The translations under genes and the position numbers were made by a program. The notes beneath the pieces are model-generated. The model searched no databases. It had not been told where the DNA came from and worked only from the letters and a program-made list of their open reading frames with translations. From NCBI GenBank assembly GCA_031282095.1, contig JAITEJ010000135.1:1-6317 (forward strand): a stretch of DNA of 6,317 bases, given 5' to 3'. This DNA is from Clostridiales bacterium. Its GTDB lineage: Bacteria; Bacillota_A; Clostridia; Christensenellales; CAG-917. Shown here in pieces: positions 6,077 to 6,317 of the stretch. Each line of letters begins with the position of its first letter. Position 1 is the stretch's first letter.

Positions 6077-6317
6077 GATAAAACTCCTTTAGGACTAAGC
6101 TTGCCGCGCGGCTGTGAACCGCAGACTATCGTATTTCCATTCCCGTCACGGTCGCGCGGGATGACACGTCCGATAATATCACAAACGACCAATAATGTCA
6201 TTTCAATCCGCGTCACACCCCGCGTGAAACGACCATGACGGAAAAACCCGTAACGGCTCTTACAGATACTCCAATCCGTTCCTATTTTTATCGGATAGAT
6301 TTTTCTTTAAGCGCACG
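6077..6317 (-). other. deoD upstream region
   Basis: This stretch holds the deoD ribosome binding site, a leader of about 90 nt, the promoter and an imperfect 17 bp direct repeat (6133-6149 and 6200-6216, 14 matches). One copy lies in the leader and the other overlaps the -35 box. At the right edge two minus-strand frames stay open from the window end: one stops at 6288 and the other at 6260. The second is followed by a short CCG-TTA-CGG stem and TTTTT. It could be the tail of an upstream gene, but too few codons are visible to call it. Confidence 0.45.
6173..6201 (-). promoter_or_regulatory. SigA-type promoter of deoD
   Basis: On the minus strand ATGACA (6201-6196), a 17 bp spacer and TATTAT (6178-6173) each match the consensus at five of six positions. 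Transcription would begin near 6166, leaving a leader of about 90 nt before the deoD start codon. Confidence 0.7.

Noticed and set aside
5627..6238. 203-codon plus-strand frame
   Set aside because: It is antisense to deoD, which has intact catalytic motifs, a ribosome binding site and a promoter.
6260..6317. Possible C-terminal tail of a minus-strand gene entering from the right edge
   Set aside because: Only 10 to 18 codons are visible, two frames are open, and no family can be recognised.

Overview
This 6.3 kb window looks like chromosomal DNA from a low-to-mid GC Gram-positive bacterium, most likely an uncultured member of the Clostridia. The grounds are the gene order rpsF-ssb-rpsR typical of Bacillota, a four-ligand zinc-type S18, near-consensus SigA promoters, strong GGAGG-type ribosome binding sites and a large secreted lipoprotein. 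No mobile element, tRNA, rRNA or CRISPR array is visible.

Layout from left to right. Positions 1-350 hold three tandem 115-120 bp repeat units. A fourth, diverged unit (351-470) runs in phase over the rpsR terminator and the last codons of rpsR. The minus strand from 1867 to 439 carries rpsF (ribosomal protein S6), ssb (single-stranded DNA-binding protein) and rpsR (ribosomal protein S18). They are driven by a perfect TTGACA-17-TATAAT promoter at 1954-1982. A leader that can fold over the rpsF ribosome binding site suggests S6:S18 autoregulation. The genes are unusually far apart (333 and 157 bp), and rpsR has a candidate promoter of its own.

A 456 bp divergent regulatory region (1983-2438) follows. 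It contains three 11-bp-phased direct repeats resembling a PHO-box-type operator, an extended -10 promoter facing right, and a structured leader of about 300 nt. It serves a 781-residue lipoprotein (2439-4784) that looks like a highly diverged SurA/PrsA-type foldase carrying an InlB/Flg_new-type beta repeat and a small Cys-x-x-Cys knuckle. A strong bidirectional terminator at 4984-5033 separates it from a convergent deoD-type purine nucleoside phosphorylase (5264-6076, minus strand). That enzyme keeps the catalytic residues but carries an extra loop of about 34 residues, and it has its own promoter at 6173-6201.

Functionally the window holds three independent units: translation/replication housekeeping, cell-envelope protein folding, and purine salvage. 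I see no new defence or mobile system. The most interesting signals are the repeat array that seems to descend from the rpsR 3' end, the phased operator in the divergent region, the rpsF leader, the mosaic lipoprotein and the DeoD insertion.
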